Shown one piece after another: positions 44,518 through 54,170 of a DNA stretch of 64,000 nucleotides (the first letter of the stretch is position 1; every line of letters starts with the position of its first letter). Origin of the DNA: Chryseobacterium sp. CH25 (lineage in GTDB: Bacteria; Bacteroidota; Bacteroidia; Flavobacteriales; Weeksellaceae); assembly GCF_004119455.1 (NCBI RefSeq), contig NZ_NRQT01000001.1, positions 682,001 through 746,000 on the forward strand, given 5' to 3'. Position numbers and translations under genes: made by a program. A model generated the notes under the pieces. The model was not told the DNA's origin, did no database searches, and saw only the letters and a list, made by a program, of their open reading frames with translations.

Positions 44518-45282
44518 TTAAAACTTCGCTGAAATAAATGTTCTTTTAAACGGATAAAATACTGGTGATTCAGGGAAGGTGTTTTGTAATTGTTGTTTAT
44601 AATTGTTTTTAAATTCTTCTTTCATTTCATCAGGAAGCTTTTCTATATAAGGAAGCATTGCTGTTCCTGAAGCCCAGGTAAACACAGCATCTGCATCTTC
44701 AAGAACATGAGGAAATACTTTCTCAAATACAGTAATTTCTCTTCCTTTATTCTCAAATAATATCCGGGCGTAGTCTTCAATTGTTAAAACTGTATACTCT
44801 CTTTCCCAGCTATTATAGGCACTTTTAAAAGGTTCTGTGCCTGCAACCTTTCTGAGTAACTGATGCACCACATATTCATGATTAGAAGGGATCTGAACGG
44901 CCAATTGCCCACCTTCCTTAATCTTACTGATAATTCTTGGAAAAAGCTCTTTATGGTGGCTACACCATTGGATCGCTGCATTGGAAATAATTAAATCATA
45001 AGTATCTCCCAAATGAAGCTGCTCTTCAACACTTCTTTTTTCAAAAGTCAATCTACTTGTTTCGAATTGAACTGCTTTTTCAAGCATTTCTTCAGAAGAA
45101 TCTATTCCTAAAACTTTTGAATCTTCCAAGTAATCCAAAAGTTTTGAAGTAAGTTCTCCTGTTCCACATCCTAAATCTATAACAGATATTCCCGTTCTTG
45201 ATTCTACAAGATTTAACAAGTCAAAGAAAGGAGCTGAACGCTCTTGTTTAAATTGGTCGTATACTTCAGGATTCCAAGCCAT
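44518..45282 (-). CDS. tam: Tam-like SAM-dependent methyltransferase
   Basis: 254-residue methyltransferase close in layout to trans-aconitate 2-methyltransferase. The start (MAWNPEVYDQFKQERSAPF) matches the Tam N-terminus, the SAM site is VIDLGCGTGELTSKLL, and the segments ISNAAIQWCSHHKELFP and LAVQIPSNHEY follow the Tam pattern. Tam methylates trans-aconitate to remove an aconitase inhibitor. Its presence inside a sugar operon is unexpected, so the true substrate could be different; a sugar or lipid-linked acid is possible. It lies 19 bp after galE. Confidence 0.8.
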   Translation of the reverse strand: MAWNPEVYDQFKQERSAPFFDLLNLVESRTGISVIDLGCGTGELTSKLLDYLEDSKVLGIDSSEEMLEKAVQFETSRLTFEKRSVEEQLHLGDTYDLIISNAAIQWCSHHKELFPRIISKIKEGGQLAVQIPSNHEYVVHQLLRKVAGTEPFKSAYNSWEREYTVLTIEDYARILFENKGREITVFEKVFPHVLEDADAVFTWASGTAMLPYIEKLPDEMKEEFKNNYKQQLQNTFPESPVFYPFKRTFISAKF

Positions 45283-45301
45283 AATGATTGAATTTATGAG
45301 T

Positions 45302-46321
45302 TTAGTTTCTTGTGTTGAGATATTTCTGCCATTCCCAAACTGTTCTTAAAGACTCTTCTAAAGAGGTCTCGGACTTCCAGTTCAGTTCTTTTTCGGCTTT
45401 AGAAGGATTAGCATAGGCAATTGTGATATCCCCTTCTCTTCTGTCACAAATCTGATAAGGAACCTCTACTCCATTTGCACTTTCAAAAGCCTTTATGACT
45501 TCCAGAACAGATGATCCTTTCCCTGTTCCAAGATTATAAGTATCAATAACGGTTTCGCTGGATGGATCTTCTATCAGTTTCTTTAGGGCCGCAACATGAG
45601 CTTTAGCCAGATCTACAATATAGATATAATCACGAACAGCAGTTCCATCTTCTGTCTGATAATCATCACCCCAAACACTTAATTTCTCACGAATTCCTGC
45701 AGCAGTCTGCATTACGTAAGGGACCAAATTATTAGGAATTCCTATAGGTAATTCTCCTAGTTTTGCAGATGGATGTGCCCCAATCGGATTAAAATATCTT
45801 AAGAGTGAAATTTTTCTTTTGTATGCCTTAGCAAAGTCAATAAGGATCTCCTCACCCATTTGTTTCGTCTTTCCATAAACGCTTTCAGGCATTTTTAAAG
45901 GTGTATTTTCATCAATAGGCATTACCTCTGCCTGCCCGTATACAGTGCATGATGAACTGAAAATAAAGTTTGAGATTTCTCTTTCTTTAAACTCCTGTAG
46001 AATATTGATAAGAGAGAATAAATTATTTTCGTAATAGTCTACAGGTTTTACCTGGCTCTCTCCTACAGCTTTAAAAGCGGCAAAATTAATACAGCCATCA
46101 ATGGTATGAGCATCAAAAACCTGATTAAGAAGTTCTTTTCGCTTTAGATCAAAAGGATAAAACACAGGTTTCTTACCTGTAATCTCCTCTATATTCTTTA
46201 AAATAAACCTCTCTGAATTGGACAAATCATCCACAATAACAACTTCAAAGCCATTATTAAGCAGTTCTACAACGGTGTGGGAACCAATATATCCAAGTCC
46301 TCCGGTAACAAGTATTGCCAT
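45302..46321 (-). CDS. galE: UDP-glucose 4-epimerase
   Basis: 339-residue NAD-dependent short-chain dehydrogenase/reductase family epimerase. The Rossmann motif is TGGLGYIGSHTVVEL, the catalytic Ser/Thr and Tyr/Lys occur in FSSSCTVYG and SVYGKTK, and the C-terminal half has the GalE signature RREGDITIAYANPSKAEKELNW. It supplies UDP-galactose (or UDP-GalNAc) for surface glycans. It begins one base after the small membrane protein's stop and belongs to the DegT-Tam operon. Confidence 0.93.
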   Translation of the reverse strand: MAILVTGGLGYIGSHTVVELLNNGFEVVIVDDLSNSERFILKNIEEITGKKPVFYPFDLKRKELLNQVFDAHTIDGCINFAAFKAVGESQVKPVDYYENNLFSLINILQEFKEREISNFIFSSSCTVYGQAEVMPIDENTPLKMPESVYGKTKQMGEEILIDFAKAYKRKISLLRYFNPIGAHPSAKLGELPIGIPNNLVPYVMQTAAGIREKLSVWGDDYQTEDGTAVRDYIYIVDLAKAHVAALKKLIEDPSSETVIDTYNLGTGKGSSVLEVIKAFESANGVEVPYQICDRREGDITIAYANPSKAEKELNWKSETSLEESLRTVWEWQKYLNTRN

Positions 46322-46322
46322 T

Positions 46323-46769
46323 TTAATCTTCGTGTTTTCCTATATTTTCTATTTCATTTTTTTCTATTTCTCTATGGTTTAAATAAAAAATATAGAAAAG
46401 AATAAAACAGATAACTAATGTATTAAAAATAATTACAAAGTTGTAATATGAATTGTTAATGTAACTTTTAATTAAGGTATAATTAGCAAAACAAACTAAA
46501 ATAAGGACTACTGCTGCAAAAAAATTGAGAATAATCTTTGTATATTTTAATTTGCAAAAAATGATTATCCCAGCAATTAAATTTACAATTATGTAAAGAG
46601 AGTATTTCAGTATATTTTCAGAAATACTCTCTTTATAATATTTAGCGTCATCTAAGGAATTATAGGACATCACAGTATTCATTAAATAAAGTGAATACAA
46701 TCCCACTATAAAAAGATGAAATCTTAAAAATAATTTATATTTTTTACCTTTAAGAAAAAACTCCTTCAT
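46323..46769 (-). CDS. Small four-helix membrane protein, very AT-rich
   Basis: 148 residues with four hydrophobic helices (about 15-35, 55-75, 80-100 and 108-130) and a charged, lysine/glutamate-rich C-terminus. No family motif is recognised. It is packed between the DegT aminotransferase (6 bp away) and galE (1 bp away), so it is translated with them. Its base composition is noticeably more AT-rich than its neighbours. It may be a surface-glycan accessory membrane protein or a small gene acquired into the operon; no function is inferred. Confidence 0.65.
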   Translation of the reverse strand: MKEFFLKGKKYKLFLRFHLFIVGLYSLYLMNTVMSYNSLDDAKYYKESISENILKYSLYIIVNLIAGIIIFCKLKYTKIILNFFAAVVLILVCFANYTLIKSYINNSYYNFVIIFNTLVICFILFYIFYLNHREIEKNEIENIGKHED

Positions 46770-46775
46770 TCTTTT

Positions 46776-47899
46776 TTACCCCATAAACTCAAGTACAGCA
46801 TCCGTAATATACTTCAACTGTTCTTCATCTAATTCTGTGTGCATCGGTAAAGAGATTACCTGATCCAAAAGCTTATCTGTATTCACAAAATCAGCTGCAT
46901 TGCTCTCCTGGAAATACGCTTTTTGCTTTCTTAATGCAACCGGATAGTAAATCATTGCCGGAATTTCCTTTTCTGTAAGGAACTTCTGCAGTTCATTTCT
47001 CTTACCGTTCAAAATTCTCAGTGTATACTGGTGGAATACGTGAGTAGAGCTCTCAGATCTCTGTGGAGTTAAAATATTTTCGTGCCCGGCAAATGCCTCA
47101 TCATAATAATCAGCGGCTTTTCTTCTTGCTTCATTGTATGAATCTAGGTGTGGTAATTTTTTTCTTAACACCGCAGCCTGAATACTGTCTAAACGAGAAT
47201 TTACTCCCACCTCATCATGGTAATATCTTTCATACATTCCATGGTTTACAATTCCTCTTAAACGGTGAGCAAGATCATCATTATTGGTAAAAATAGCTCC
47301 TCCGTCTCCATAACATCCAAGGTTTTTGGAAGGGAAGAAAGAAGTAGTTCCTACTGTTGCCATTGTTCCGGCGTATTTTGAGCTTCCGTCAGAGAATGTG
47401 TATTCTGCACCAATTGCCTGTGCATTATCTTCAATTACATATAAATTGTGCTCTTCAGCAATTTTCAGAATTTCTTCCATGTTTGCACACTGCCCGAATA
47501 TATGTACAGGAATAATAGCCTTTGTTTTTGGCGTAATAGCTTTTCTTAAAGCTTCTGTAGAAATTGTAAACGTATCATAATCAACATCTACCAAAACAGA
47601 CTTTAATTTAAGCAGATGAATCACTTCTACTGTTGCAGCAAAAGTAAAATCAGCCGTAATGATTTCGTCTCCCTCCTTCAAATCCAACGCCATAAGAGCA
47701 ATCTGTAATGCATCAGTTCCATTAGCACACGGAATAACATGTTTTACATCTAAATAAGACTCCAATTCATTCTGGAAAGACTTTACTTCAGGACCGTTGA
47801 TAAAAGCCGCGGAATCCATTACATTTAAAACTGCATTGTCTACATCATTCTTTATTTTGTAATACTGACTTTGCAAGTCAACCATCTGAATTTTTTCAT
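46776..47899 (-). CDS. DegT/DnrJ/EryC1/StrS sugar aminotransferase
   Basis: PLP-dependent sugar-nucleotide aminotransferase. Visible are the catalytic lysine in SFFPSKNLGCYGDGG, the aspartate in VIEDNAQAIGAEY, and the family's start VDLQSQYYKIKNDVDNAV. The uninterrupted frame begins at 47885 (369 residues). Adding one A to the six-A run (47891-47896) moves the start to an ATG at 47899 and yields MKKIQMVDLQSQY, 374 residues, which is the normal family N-terminus. I therefore extend the gene to 47899 and treat it as another one-base deletion. Substrate likely a UDP- or dTDP-3-keto sugar, WbpE-like. It heads the five-gene glycan operon. Confidence 0.88.
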
Positions 47900-47985
47900 A
47901 AATAAATTATTTCTGTAAAATAAGGATTTTAAAATCCTATCAAAAATTTTATTGATTTTGTTTTTATCTTTATACAAAAATTTAT

Positions 47986-49589
47986 ATGAAAAAATTTTAC
48001 TGTTTTGTTTCCTAGCAGGTTACTCCTACTCTTCAGCACAAACTCAGCTTGTTTTTGTATTTTTTAAGGATAAGCCTAATAAAGCGGCATTTTTTGCCAA
48101 TCCTCTTTCTGAGCTTAGCCAAAAATCACTTAACAGACGTACAACATTAGGCATACCGCTTAATGATCAGGACGCTCCTATAGAGCAATCTTACATTCAA
48201 AACCTTCAGAATCTGGGATTTACTGTTACGGACTATTCTAAATGGCTTAATGGAGCTGCTGTAAATGCAACTCCGGCTCAAATTACTCTTTTACAAACAC
48301 AACCTTTTGTTTTGTCTGTAGAGAGTTTTGCCAGAAACGGAGCTCCCACCGTACAGCCAACACCTATCAATAAATGGAAAACACCAACCAATACTCAAAA
48401 GATTCTTACCACTTTTGAATATGGTACTGGTACAGAGCAGATAGACCAGAGTAATATAAGACCCCTTCACCTGGCCGGCTATACCGGAACCGGAGTTTCT
48501 ATTGCGGTTATTGATACCGGATTTCCTACCGTAAATACAGGAGATGCCTTTCTGAGATTGCGAAACAACAATAAAATAAAAGGAGGTTATGACTTTGTCG
48601 CCAAATCCGCCGACATCTACAATTCTTCCCTGAATGCACACGGTACTACAGTATTAGGTGTTATGGGCGGTTACCTGGAAAATGTATTTGTAGGATCAGC
48701 TCCGGATGCTGATTTTTATCTGTACCGCAGTGAGAATGCAACGATAGAAATTCCTGAAGAAGAACTCTATTGGATTGAAGCAGCTGAAGAAGCAGACAGA
48801 AAAGGGGTAGAAATCATTACTACATCGCTTGGATATAATGTTTTTGATAATCCACAATACAATTATACCAATGCTGATCTGAACGGAAGTACCTCTTTTA
48901 TTGCAAGAGGAGCAGGAATTGCTTCTGAAAAAGGAATTTTTGTCCTTGTAGCTGCAGGAAACTCTGGGAACGTTTCATGGCACTACCTTCTGACTCCTGC
49001 AGACAATGCCAAAGTATTTACCATTGGTGCTGTAGATTCTTCAGGAAACTCTTCAGCTTTTTCATCTTACGGACCAAATTCACTTGGAGTTGTTAAACCG
49101 GATGGAAGTACAAGAGGAACTGCTACAGCAACGGTTTTAGGAAATAACACCTATTCAACTAACGGAACTTCCCTTGCCACTCCTATTGCATCCGGGGGTG
49201 TTGCATGCCTTCTCCAGGCTTTTCCCAGCATGAACAGAGATCAGCTTAAAACAAAACTAAGACAAACAGCTTCATTATATCCTAACCATACGGATCAGAT
49301 GGGATATGGAATTCTTAATTTCGGAAGCCTGTATAACAGTGTATTAAACACGTCTGAAGTTGTAAAAAAAGAAAAATTCGCTTTGTTCCCGAACCCTGTT
49401 AAAAATATTCTGAATATTGCTTCAGAAAACGAGATCAATTCACTGGAAATTTATGATAATCTGGGAAGGCTGATAAGAAAGGAAGTTCATCAGAAATCTG
49501 TAAAAGTTGATGATTTTGTAAAAGGAGTATATTACCTTAAAATTCAGACCAAAGACAAGGTCTATTATGAGAAATTTTTAAAGGAATAG
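47986..49589 (+). CDS. Exported S8 subtilisin-like protease with T9SS tag; start shifted by a one-base deletion
   Basis: The catalytic triad is in IAVIDTGFPT (Asp), NAHGTTVLGVMGG (His) and NGTSLATPIASGG (Ser). The C-terminus reads FALFPNPVKNILNI to KVYYEKFLKE, a type A sorting domain, so export through the type IX system is expected. The uninterrupted frame starts at 47952 without a good signal peptide. If one A is added to the six-A run (47989-47994), an ATG at 47986 gives MKKILLFCFLAGYSYSSAQ, an excellent signal peptide, and 534 residues in all. I take that start; the base deletion is probably a sequence error. It is divergent from the glycan operon. Confidence 0.9.
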
Positions 49590-49673
49590 ACATCACGGTT
49601 CCTTTAATCTGATGCACAAGAATAACAAATGCTTTAGATCTCTGACACTTTTATTTGTGACAGATAACAAACT

Positions 49674-50180
49674 TTACCCGTCAGCCTGAATATACAATAC
49701 CTCTTTACTGAATTTCAAATAGGTAACAGATAACTTTGTTCCTATTGGATAATGGGAATAATATTCAGGCTTCACTCTTAATCTTATTTTATCAGCCCCT
49801 GTTATTCCTGCAAAAGTTAAATATTTTCCGTACTCTGTCTCATCTCGGCCAACAACGATGCTTACTAATTTATTTTTCCCAATCACCTTATCTTTTTTCC
49901 AGTTAGCAGCATCATACCATACCACCAATTGAGCAATAAGATAACAAAAACCAAACAATGCAAAACCACCTGCCACGAATAAGAGATAATCATAGTATTT
50001 AAATTGGGTCTGACTGTCCCTCATTAGAAAAGCAATAAATCCCATAACCAATACTGTTGCAAAAGCTAAAATAACGGAAATCATTTTTCTAAATCCCTTT
50101 AGTTCAGCTTCAATACGCTTTATTTCTTCAGTACTGAACGGGATATTTTCCTGCAATTGTATTTTAAAATCATGAGTCAT
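49674..50180 (-). CDS. Two-helix membrane protein of unknown function
   Basis: 168 residues with two membrane helices (about 33-52 and 65-87) and a soluble C-terminal domain from about 90 that looks beta-rich (LSVTYLKFSKEVLYIQ). No catalytic motif is seen. It lies 27 bp after the neighbouring PH-like membrane protein gene on the same strand, so the two may be functionally linked. I do not recognise a function. Confidence 0.65.
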   Translation of the reverse strand: MTHDFKIQLQENIPFSTEEIKRIEAELKGFRKMISVILAFATVLVMGFIAFLMRDSQTQFKYYDYLLFVAGGFALFGFCYLIAQLVVWYDAANWKKDKVIGKNKLVSIVVGRDETEYGKYLTFAGITGADKIRLRVKPEYYSHYPIGTKLSVTYLKFSKEVLYIQADG

Positions 50181-50207
50181 GGTACTATTTTTTTATGAAT
50201 AACTGAC

Positions 50208-50681
50208 TCAGATATTCGGATCAATCTGCCTGCGAATATTCTGATAATTCTCTGTGAATAATTCCTGAGAAACTTTCATTTCTAATAGCGATAATATACG
50301 GTTAAATTCCTGCTGAAGATAGACCCCTTTTTGAATGTCCAGCTTCCTGTCCAAATAGTATATGGTAGCCGTTGGTGTTTTGAATTTTCCCAATCTGCAC
50401 ATGTCTATTCTGGTAATATCTTCCCAGGTAAAACCATGATGCTTCAGACCGCCAACGAAATGAATACCGGAATCAGAAATAATAAGTTTTAACCGAATAT
50501 ACATCAACATAGAAACAACAATTACAAAAATGAAAGGAATTACAACAAAAATTTCCTGTGGCAAATCCTTCATCATAAGTAAGCTTACTCCCATCAACAG
50601 TAATGCTAAACCAAAAACACAGCATATTATTCTCATCCATTGGGGAGCAGAAAAAATTTCTTCAGTCAGTATCTGTTTCAT
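50208..50681 (-). CDS. Membrane protein with a bacterial PH-like domain
   Basis: 157 residues. Two N-terminal helices (about 18-37 and 42-62) are followed by a short beta-rich domain (ISDSGIHFVGGLKHHGFTWEDITRIDM) that resembles bacterial pleckstrin-homology-like domains. Such domains often sit in membrane stress proteins. It precedes the gene at 49674 on the same strand by 27 bp. Function is unknown. Confidence 0.65.
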   Translation of the reverse strand: MKQILTEEIFSAPQWMRIICCVFGLALLLMGVSLLMMKDLPQEIFVVIPFIFVIVVSMLMYIRLKLIISDSGIHFVGGLKHHGFTWEDITRIDMCRLGKFKTPTATIYYLDRKLDIQKGVYLQQEFNRILSLLEMKVSQELFTENYQNIRRQIDPNI

Positions 50682-50780
50682 AAATGTAATAATACCATTT
50701 TTTTAAAACACAGTCATTTATTTTAATAAGTCTTTACATATATGAAGAAAACAGCCTCTATATTTAGACACCTTAAGTAA

Positions 50781-50808
50781 AAATGCCTCTCTTGAGAAAG
50801 GCATTTTT
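50781..50808. terminator. Bidirectional terminator after ppc
   Basis: AAATGCCT (50781-50788) and AGGCATTT (50799-50806) pair around a short loop, with A and T runs outside. It sits immediately downstream of the ppc stop. Confidence 0.8.
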
Positions 50809-50816
50809 ATATTGAA

Positions 50817-53351
50817 TCAGGCTGAATTTCTACTTGCATTAATGTTTCCAAACAATGATCTGGTAACCAGTTTTTCATAAGCTTCTTTATTCCCCTCACC
50901 TTTTTGAATTTTCATCAGTGCATACTGCTGAATGCTTAGTAACGGAAGAACAATTTTCTCACGGATTTTCACAGATTTTCTGGATAGCGGATCTTCTTCC
51001 TGAAGCATTTTGAAACCGGTAAGTTCGAGCATGATATCTCTTGAAAGTTCATATTCGCTGAAAAGAACATTCCAGAAGGCCCCGAATTTAGGATTGCTTT
51101 TGATATAATACGTCAATGGAAAATATGACTTATTCATACTCATCATTGAGTTCAACACCAATGTTTTAAAGAAGTCTGATCCTTTATACAGTTCTCTTAC
51201 TTCTTCAAACCTTCCTTGCTCCTTCATCTGCTGCATGGCGTAACCAAAACCGAAAAATCCGGGAACGTTCTGCTTCAGCTGCGACCATGATCCTACAAAT
51301 GGAATGGCTCTCAGGTCTTCAAACTTCAGTTCACTTCCGTTTCCTCTTTTGGACGGGCGGCTTCCGATATTTGTTTTTCCGTAGTATTCTAGCGTACTCA
51401 TCTCTTGCAGATAAGGTACAAACATAGGATGTGCCTTCAGATCCGAGTATTTCTTATAACTGATATTCGCCAGCTCAATAATCAGAACTCTTTCTTTTTC
51501 TGTAAGATCTTTTTTGGCATTTTTGAATACATCATTTTCAACTCCGGCCGTTAAAAGCTGTTCAAAATTATATTTTGCCTGCTCTTTGTTTCCAAAAATA
51601 CTGGTAATCGTCTGTCCCTGAATGGTAAGTTCAATTTTATTATTGGCAATTGTTTTTCCCTGAGAAGCGTAGAAATCATGGGTTTTTCCTCCTCCTCTTG
51701 CAGGTGGGCCACCTCTTCCGTCAAAAAACACAACTTTGATATTATTCTGTTCTGAAAGCTTTGTAAGAACTTCTTTCGCCTTATAAATCTCCCAGTTGGC
51801 TTTTAAATAACCACCATCCTTGGTTCCGTCAGAGAAACCTAACATAATGGTCTGCTGGTTTCCTCTTCTTTCAAGGTGTTTTTTATAGACAGGATTCTGA
51901 TACAGCTCATTCATCACATGCTCGGCATTATCAAGCCCTTCCATAGTTTCAAAAAGTGGAACGATATCCATATTGATCTCTTCATCTTTATAGCCGCAAA
52001 CCTTAAAGAATGCATATACATTCATTACATCTTTTACAGCATCAGAATTGGAGATAATATAACGGTTCATTCCTCTCAGACCATTCAAATTCTGAATTTC
52101 AGATACCTGAGATACTGTTAATAATGTATCTCTTACAATATCCTCAAAATCATTAGCATTTACCGGTTCTGAAATCTGAATCAGTTTATTGAATTTCTGT
52201 TCGTAATCTGCTTCTTCGCTGCCATAGACTTTTGTAAAAACCTCATCAATTACTTTCTGGTGAATTCTGCTGTCCTGACGAACATCCAATGTCGCAAAAT
52301 GAGTCCCAAAAATCTTCACACGATCTCTGAAGTTTTCCAGAAGGTCTAAAAACAGAGAATTGTGTTCATGAATTAATATTTTTTCTGCCTCATCGGCTTT
52401 CTTTAAAATAGCTTCCGCAGTAATTGCTTTGCCATCAAAAATAGCGGCATACAATTCCTCACTCAACGCTGTCAACACTTCTGAAACTCCTCTGAAGCTT
52501 AATCTTCTTCGGATGAATTTCAAATGGCTGTAATAAGATTTTAAAATAGCTGAACGAAGTTCTTCTGCTACTCTTTTCGTTACATCTGCCGTTACAAAAG
52601 GATTTCCGTCACGATCTCCACCTGGCCAGAAACCAAGCTGAATAATATCTTCATGCAGATGAAAATGTCCGTTTCCAAAAGTCTTTTTGATCTTAGTAAA
52701 GAGCTCACCAATCGTATCGTAATACACATATCTCAGATAGGAAATAATACTCAACGCCTCATCAATAGGAGTTGGTTTTTCTTTATTTACAAATGGTGTT
52801 TTTCCCAGTTGCTGTAAAAGAGTATCAATCTGCGTCACAGAATCACTGGTAATAGCTCCTCTGAGATCCTGGATAATTCTCTGTACCGAGCTTGGATAAA
52901 ATTGAGTAGGGTGTGCAGTAAATACAACTTTCACACTGAAATCCTTTAATTTTTCACGTACTTTTTCAATTTTATGATCCTGAAAAGAACGCTCAAAAAG
53001 ATTGGTAACAGTTCCGCTATCACTTTCGGAATGCAGGTTCGGAAATGCAGCATCTTCAATACTGTCAAATAAAACCACCTGTCTTTCTATATACTGAATG
53101 ATCTTAAAAAGCAGTTCAAGTTTCTGCTCTTCGGTCTGAAGATCCGTATGGTTTTTAAAGAATTCTTCAACAATTTCTTCGGGGGTTTTACCTGCTTCGT
53201 AGCCGGTTCTGCTTTCCTCATAAAGAAAAGGAAGCAACATCCCGATATTAGTCATTTTATCATAGGGCAGGCTCATAAATAATGAATTGTAGATCTGGAA
53301 TTTATTCTCCACGATCTGCCTGAATTTTTCTGCGCGTTGGTCGTGTCTCAT
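50817..53351 (-). CDS. ppc: Phosphoenolpyruvate carboxylase
   Basis: 844-residue enzyme that makes oxaloacetate from PEP and bicarbonate to refill the TCA cycle. Visible are the catalytic histidine in VVFTAHPTQFYPSS, the glycine-rich bicarbonate/PEP site GFWPGGDRDGNPFVTADVT, and the C-terminal FDGRGGPPARGGGKTH. The length is at the lower end for the family (about 850-950). It begins at 53351; the -7 box TACATTTG at 53357-53364 is 5 nt from the ATG. It is a single gene on the minus strand. Confidence 0.96.
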   Translation of the reverse strand: MRHDQRAEKFRQIVENKFQIYNSLFMSLPYDKMTNIGMLLPFLYEESRTGYEAGKTPEEIVEEFFKNHTDLQTEEQKLELLFKIIQYIERQVVLFDSIEDAAFPNLHSESDSGTVTNLFERSFQDHKIEKVREKLKDFSVKVVFTAHPTQFYPSSVQRIIQDLRGAITSDSVTQIDTLLQQLGKTPFVNKEKPTPIDEALSIISYLRYVYYDTIGELFTKIKKTFGNGHFHLHEDIIQLGFWPGGDRDGNPFVTADVTKRVAEELRSAILKSYYSHLKFIRRRLSFRGVSEVLTALSEELYAAIFDGKAITAEAILKKADEAEKILIHEHNSLFLDLLENFRDRVKIFGTHFATLDVRQDSRIHQKVIDEVFTKVYGSEEADYEQKFNKLIQISEPVNANDFEDIVRDTLLTVSQVSEIQNLNGLRGMNRYIISNSDAVKDVMNVYAFFKVCGYKDEEINMDIVPLFETMEGLDNAEHVMNELYQNPVYKKHLERRGNQQTIMLGFSDGTKDGGYLKANWEIYKAKEVLTKLSEQNNIKVVFFDGRGGPPARGGGKTHDFYASQGKTIANNKIELTIQGQTITSIFGNKEQAKYNFEQLLTAGVENDVFKNAKKDLTEKERVLIIELANISYKKYSDLKAHPMFVPYLQEMSTLEYYGKTNIGSRPSKRGNGSELKFEDLRAIPFVGSWSQLKQNVPGFFGFGYAMQQMKEQGRFEEVRELYKGSDFFKTLVLNSMMSMNKSYFPLTYYIKSNPKFGAFWNVLFSEYELSRDIMLELTGFKMLQEEDPLSRKSVKIREKIVLPLLSIQQYALMKIQKGEGNKEAYEKLVTRSLFGNINASRNSA

Positions 53352-53356
53352 AATAA

Positions 53357-53364
53357 CAAATGTA
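53357..53364 (-). promoter_or_regulatory. Predicted -7 box of ppc
   Basis: TACATTTG on the minus strand matches TAnnTTTG and ends 5 nt before the start codon, implying a leaderless or nearly leaderless mRNA. Confidence 0.5.
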
Positions 53365-53547
53365 AGTGATTTTGGAATTAATTAAATTGATAAATGACAA
53401 AAAAATAAAACTTTATTGTATGTTAAAAATAAAAAAATGAAGCTGTTTCAAAAGGGTCGTTTTGAAAGTTTAGATATTCTATAAATCATCCTATCTATAT
53501 CTTCAATGAAACATTTCGTACCTTTGAACTTCGCTTTATTTTTGAAT

Positions 53548-54114
53548 ATGGGTTACATCAGAGAATATTACGAACAAATCGTCAAATTGCAGGAGTCTGA
53601 ATGGGAATTTATCGCCGGATATTTCCGTCGAAAAGTCTATGCTAAAAACGAAATCATTACCCAGCAAGGCGATACAGAAAACTATCTGTCTTTTATAGAA
53701 TCTGGGCTGGTAAGGTTTTATATTCCTGATGACGAACATGGTTATACTTTCAGCTTCAGTTTTGAAAAGGAATTTACCTGTGCCTATGATTCTTTTCTAA
53801 CCCAAACACCTTCTGAATATGAAATGCAGGCATTAACAGAAACGGTGGTGTGGCAGATTTCTTACAACGACCTACAGAAAATTTACAGCCAGACGAATGT
53901 GGGAAACCATTTGGGACGTTTTGCTTCTGAAAAACTGTTTCTGGCCAAAAGTAAAAGGGAACTTTCTTTATTGAAGCTTACTGCTAAAGAACGTTATTTA
54001 AAATTATTTACTGAACAGCCAGAACTATTGCAGCGTGTCCCTCTGAAATATATAGCTTCTTATATAGGAATTACGCCACAGGCTTTAAGCAGAATCCGCA
54101 GACAGATTAATTAA
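53548..54114 (+). CDS. Crp/Fnr-family transcription regulator
   Basis: 188 residues from the ATG at 53548 (MGYIREYYEQIV). The frame continues upstream to 53506, but the extra 14 residues are hydrophobic and unlikely. A cyclic-nucleotide-binding-like beta barrel (about 20-110, with ITQQGDTENYLSFIESGLVRFY) and a C-terminal region with RVPLKYIASYIGITPQALSRIRRQIN, the DNA-recognition helix, are present. The cAMP-contact residues of true CRP are not evident, so it may respond to another signal or none. It lies 56 bp before the deformylase-like gene on the same strand. Confidence 0.85.
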   Translation: MGYIREYYEQIVKLQESEWEFIAGYFRRKVYAKNEIITQQGDTENYLSFIESGLVRFYIPDDEHGYTFSFSFEKEFTCAYDSFLTQTPSEYEMQALTETVVWQISYNDLQKIYSQTNVGNHLGRFASEKLFLAKSKRELSLLKLTAKERYLKLFTEQPELLQRVPLKYIASYIGITPQALSRIRRQIN

Positions 54115-54170
54115 CATAGGTTCATTGTATATCTATCCTCTTCTGCTGAACTTTGCAGAAAAATATTTCA

